A program made the position numbers and the translations under genes. Source: Verrucomicrobiia bacterium (lineage in GTDB: Bacteria > Verrucomicrobiota > Verrucomicrobiia > Verrucomicrobiales > Akkermansiaceae). From it: a stretch of DNA of 64,000 nucleotides. How positions within the stretch are numbered: position 1 is the stretch's first letter; every line of letters starts with the position of its first letter. The notes beneath the pieces were generated by a model. It saw only the letters and a list, made by a program, of their open reading frames with translations, did no database searches and was not told the DNA's origin. Shown one piece after another: positions 61,362 through 64,000 of this stretch. Where the stretch lies: positions 180,336-244,335 of the forward strand of contig JAUIJD010000001.1 in the NCBI GenBank assembly GCA_030431475.1, given 5' to 3'.

Positions 61362-61487
61362 GCCTGATTCGTCCTCCGAAATTCGCGGGCGAGTCTGGAA
61401 GTCGTGCCAAGCCCCCACAAGCCCATTCCCCCCACCCTTTCGAGGCGTGACACGATCCTCCGCTAGACGGACCGCCCTTCCCCACGT

Positions 61488-64000
61488 ATGGGCCATTCAA
61501 TGATCCGCTGGTTCGCGCGCAATCACATCGCCGCCAACTTCCTCATGATCGCCATCCTGCTGGCGGGCGTGTGGTCGTATTTCCAGCGCGTCCCGCTGGA
61601 GGTCCAGCCGTCCCTCCAGTTCAAGGAGGTCCGGATCAACGTCGAATACCGCGGCGGCAGCCCGGAGGACGTCGAGCGCGCGGTCGTGATCCCCGTCGAG
61701 CAGGCGCTCGAGGGCCTGACCGGCGTCAAGGAGATCGAGTCCGACGCCCGCGCCGGCTCCGGCGAAATCACGGTCCGCGCCCGCGACAACACCGATGTCC
61801 GCGAGATGCTCGACGAGATCACCCAGCGAGTCGAGCGCGTGCCCAGCTTCCCCCCGGAAACGGAGCCGCCGAACATCTACATCCCCGACACCTCGAAGTG
61901 GTTCGACGTGATCAAGGTCGCCGTGACCGGCGAAATGGAGGAGGACGACCTGATCAAGGCCGCGCGACGGATCCGCGACGACCTCCAGGAGCTCCCCGGC
62001 ATCTCGCAGGCCGCCATCCAGGGCGAGACCCGCCCGGAGATTGCCATCGAGGCCGATCTCGACCGCCTCCGCGACTACGGGCTCGGCTTCGCCGACCTCG
62101 CCAACGCGGTCCGCCGCAGCTCGGTCGATCTCCCCGCCGGCAACATCGTCACCGACGAGGGCAACATGATCCTCCGCACGAAGGGCCAGGCCTACAACAA
62201 GGAGGACTTCGGCAACATCGTCATCACCAACGAGCAGGGCGCCGACGTGCGGCTGAACGAGGTCGCCCATATCAACGACGGCTACGAGGAGAACCGCAAA
62301 CTGCTCCGCTTCAACGGCCGTCCGGCCCTGCTGGTGGAGGTCCTGCGGCTCAACGAGGAAAACGCCCTCGAGATCGCCGACCGCGTGAAGGCCTACGTCG
62401 ACAACCAGCGTTCCCGCTTCCCGGAAGGCATCGAGCTGTTCATCTGGGACGACAGCTCGGTCGAGCTCCGCGGCCGCCTCGGCACCCTCGCCCAGAGCAT
62501 GCTGCAGGGCGGCTTCCTCGTCATCCTCGTGCTCGGTCTGTTCCTCCGTCCGAGCCTCGCCTTCTGGGTCGTGCTCGGCATCCCCGTCGCCTTCGCCGGC
62601 GGGCTCATCATGCTGCCGGAGTTCAACCTCACGCTGAACTCGATGAGCATCTTCGGCTTCATCATCGTCATCGGCCTGGTCGTCGACGATGCGATCGTGA
62701 CCGCCGAGCACGTCTATTCGAAGCTCCGTGCCGGCGAGGACTCCCTCGAGGCGGCGGTAACCGGGGCCAAGGAGGTTGCGGTGCCGGTGACCTTCGGAGC
62801 CCTGACCACCATTGTGGCGTTCCTGCCACTGCTCGGTTTCGAAGGCTGGTACGGCAACTACACGCGCCAGATCCCCCCGGTGGTCGCCGCGGTGCTGATC
62901 TTCTCGCTCCTCGAGACCAAGCTCGTGCTGCCGTGCCACCTCAAGCACATCAAGGTCGGCCGCACCAATCTCGGCCCCTTCGCCCGCTTCCAGAAGGCCA
63001 TCGCCGACAGCCTCGAAAACTTCGTCGATCGCGTCTACCGTCCCTCGCTCGCCGCCGCCACCCGACACCGCTACATCACCCTCGCGATCTTCTTCGCCGT
63101 CGGCATGGGCTGCCTCGGCTACGTCAAGAGCGGCCGCATGGGCTTCGTCAACATGCCCTCGATCGACCGCAACCGGATCACCGCCATGGTGCGGATGCCC
63201 CGCGACACCCCGCTCGAGATCACCGACACCCAGGTCCGGAAGATCGAGAAGGCCCTCGCGCAGATCAAGACGGAGTTCGTCGATCCCGGCACCGGCGAGC
63301 CGCTGGTGCGCGACGTGCTTACAAGCACCGGCGGCTACCCGGCCCGGCCCGGGGCCGAGTCCGACGAGGGCTTCGTGCTGGTTTCCATCCTCGACCCCGG
63401 CGAGCGAAGCGAACCCGGCCCGAAGAACAGCGACATCGCCAAGCGATGGCAGGAACTGGTCGGCCCGATCCCGGACTCCCGCTCGTTCTGGATCTCCGGC
63501 GACCGCGGGGGCGGCCGCGGGGGCGAGAACGACCTGGAATCGATCGAGATCAAGCTCCGGGGACCGAACGACGAGATCAAGACGGAGCTCGCCGACCGCA
63601 TCGAGGAGCTCCTCGAATCGTATGCGGAGATCTCCAGCGCCTGGTCGGACATCGGGCGCACCCGCAACGAGATCCACCTCAGCCTCAAGCCCGAGGGACA
63701 ATCGCTCGGGCTCACCCAGCAGGACCTCGGCCGTCAGGTCCGCGGCGCGTTCTTCGGCGAACAGGCCCAGCGGGTCCAGCGAGGCCGCGACGACATCCGG
63801 GTGATGGTCCGCCTCCCGCGAGAGGAACGGCAGTCGCTCCAGACGCTCGAGGACCTCCGCATCCGCACTCCCGACGGCGGCAACGCCCCCCTCCACAGCA
63901 TCGCCGAGGTCAATCTCGTCCCCGCCGACGCCCGCATCCGGCGCATCGATGGCGCGCAGGTCACCTCGGTCGCGGCGATGCCGATCGACGAGACCGTCAA
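61488..64000 (+). CDS. RND family efflux transporter permease (3' end outside window)
   Basis: This gene runs off the right edge; 837 codons are visible without a stop. It is an AcrB/MexF-like resistance-nodulation-division inner membrane transporter driven by protons. A first helix lies at ~13-31 (IAANFLMIAILLAGVW) and the porter domain follows (EVQPSLQFKEVRINVEY, SPEDVERAVVIPVEQALEGL). Helices 2-4 have GGFLVILVLGLFLRPSLAFW and the essential GLVVDDAIVTAEH with Asp400/Asp401, equal to AcrB Asp407/408. Helix 5 and 6 follow (TFGALTTIVAFLPLLG, VAAVLIFSLLETKLVLP). A second porter half starts around residue 540 and is cut. ATG 61488 or 61500 can start it. A TAGACG hexamer at 61464-61469 lies 18 bases upstream. 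Confidence 0.92.
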   Translation, partial: MGHSMIRWFARNHIAANFLMIAILLAGVWSYFQRVPLEVQPSLQFKEVRINVEYRGGSPEDVERAVVIPVEQALEGLTGVKEIESDARAGSGEITVRARDNTDVREMLDEITQRVERVPSFPPETEPPNIYIPDTSKWFDVIKVAVTGEMEEDDLIKAARRIRDDLQELPGISQAAIQGETRPEIAIEADLDRLRDYGLGFADLANAVRRSSVDLPAGNIVTDEGNMILRTKGQAYNKEDFGNIVITNEQGADVRLNEVAHINDGYEENRKLLRFNGRPALLVEVLRLNEENALEIADRVKAYVDNQRSRFPEGIELFIWDDSSVELRGRLGTLAQSMLQGGFLVILVLGLFLRPSLAFWVVLGIPVAFAGGLIMLPEFNLTLNSMSIFGFIIVIGLVVDDAIVTAEHVYSKLRAGEDSLEAAVTGAKEVAVPVTFGALTTIVAFLPLLGFEGWYGNYTRQIPPVVAAVLIFSLLETKLVLPCHLKHIKVGRTNLGPFARFQKAIADSLENFVDRVYRPSLAAATRHRYITLAIFFAVGMGCLGYVKSGRMGFVNMPSIDRNRITAMVRMPRDTPLEITDTQVRKIEKALAQIKTEFVDPGTGEPLVRDVLTSTGGYPARPGAESDEGFVLVSILDPGERSEPGPKNSDIAKRWQELVGPIPDSRSFWISGDRGGGRGGENDLESIEIKLRGPNDEIKTELADRIEELLESYAEISSAWSDIGRTRNEIHLSLKPEGQSLGLTQQDLGRQVRGAFFGEQAQRVQRGRDDIRVMVRLPREERQSLQTLEDLRIRTPDGGNAPLHSIAEVNLVPADARIRRIDGAQVTSVAAMPIDETV

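Noticed and set aside
61497..63896. Minus-strand open frame of 799 codons at the right end
   Set aside because: Antisense to an RND transporter that reads through the window edge on the plus strand with intact motifs.

Overview
The window is about 64 kb of high-GC chromosomal DNA with dense coding and few long gaps; no intergenic stretch exceeds 300 bases. The gene content points to a member of the Verrucomicrobiota, probably Verrucomicrobiales in the Luteolibacter/Haloferula range. The markers are a PEP-CTERM protein, a planctomycete/verrucomicrobial cytochrome protein (DUF1549/DUF1553), a DUF1080 protein, a BNR_4 protein, a Rhodopirellula/Verrucomicrobium-type ECF sigma factor paired with a FecR/LamG protein, an ECF sigma factor coupled to a Ser/Thr kinase with WD40 repeats, and a YebC with the MGRAFE N-terminus. 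This placement is an inference from gene families. No rRNA, tRNA, CRISPR array, prophage or insertion sequence was found.

Layout. 1-11 kb: a truncated methyltransferase, yebC, a membrane-anchored methyltransferase, a nitroreductase, parE, a Ser/Thr kinase, an RluA-type pseudouridine synthase coupled to a 2-hydroxyacid dehydrogenase, and rodA. 11-17 kb: the guaB-guaA operon, then a coupled trio (secreted protein, 3-hydroxyisobutyrate-dehydrogenase-like enzyme, YgfZ). 17-24 kb: bamA, then tig-clpP-clpX and a C-terminal processing protease, forming an envelope and protein quality-control block. 24-32 kb: accessory region with ECF/FecR-LamG, a PEP-CTERM protein, a BNR_4 protein sharing the same N-terminal domain, a DUF4405-like membrane protein and a Tat-exported FAD oxidoreductase. 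32-41 kb: tsaD, a HAD phosphatase, an OmpA-like coiled-coil protein, nrdG-nrdD behind a likely NrdR-controlled promoter, an orphan prepilin peptidase and cca. 41-49.7 kb: truncated hemoglobin divergent from a double Lrp/AsnC protein resembling siroheme decarboxylase, a PhoB/PhoR-type pair, the cytochrome-PSD protein, a DUF1080 protein and cimA. 49.8-56 kb: two more ECF modules. 56-64 kb: uvrA, trpF, a methyltransferase coupled to a ROK kinase, and the first two thirds of an RND transporter that runs off the right edge.

Recurrent patterns. Many gene pairs overlap by ATGA or GTGA (8154, 15229, 16056, 25805, 30466, 52958, 60327), indicating translational coupling. Shine-Dalgarno sequences are scarce. 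Several genes instead carry a TAGCCT-like hexamer 5-45 bases before the start, sometimes with TTGACA 17-18 bases upstream, suggesting short or absent leaders. Three intergenic loci carry 7-base-period repeats and one carries a REP/BIME-like inverted pair. The most interesting items for follow-up are the double siroheme-decarboxylase-like protein, the three different ECF modules, the duplicated N-terminal domain in the PEP-CTERM/BNR pair, the UvrA that lost half of its first zinc site, and the nrd control region.
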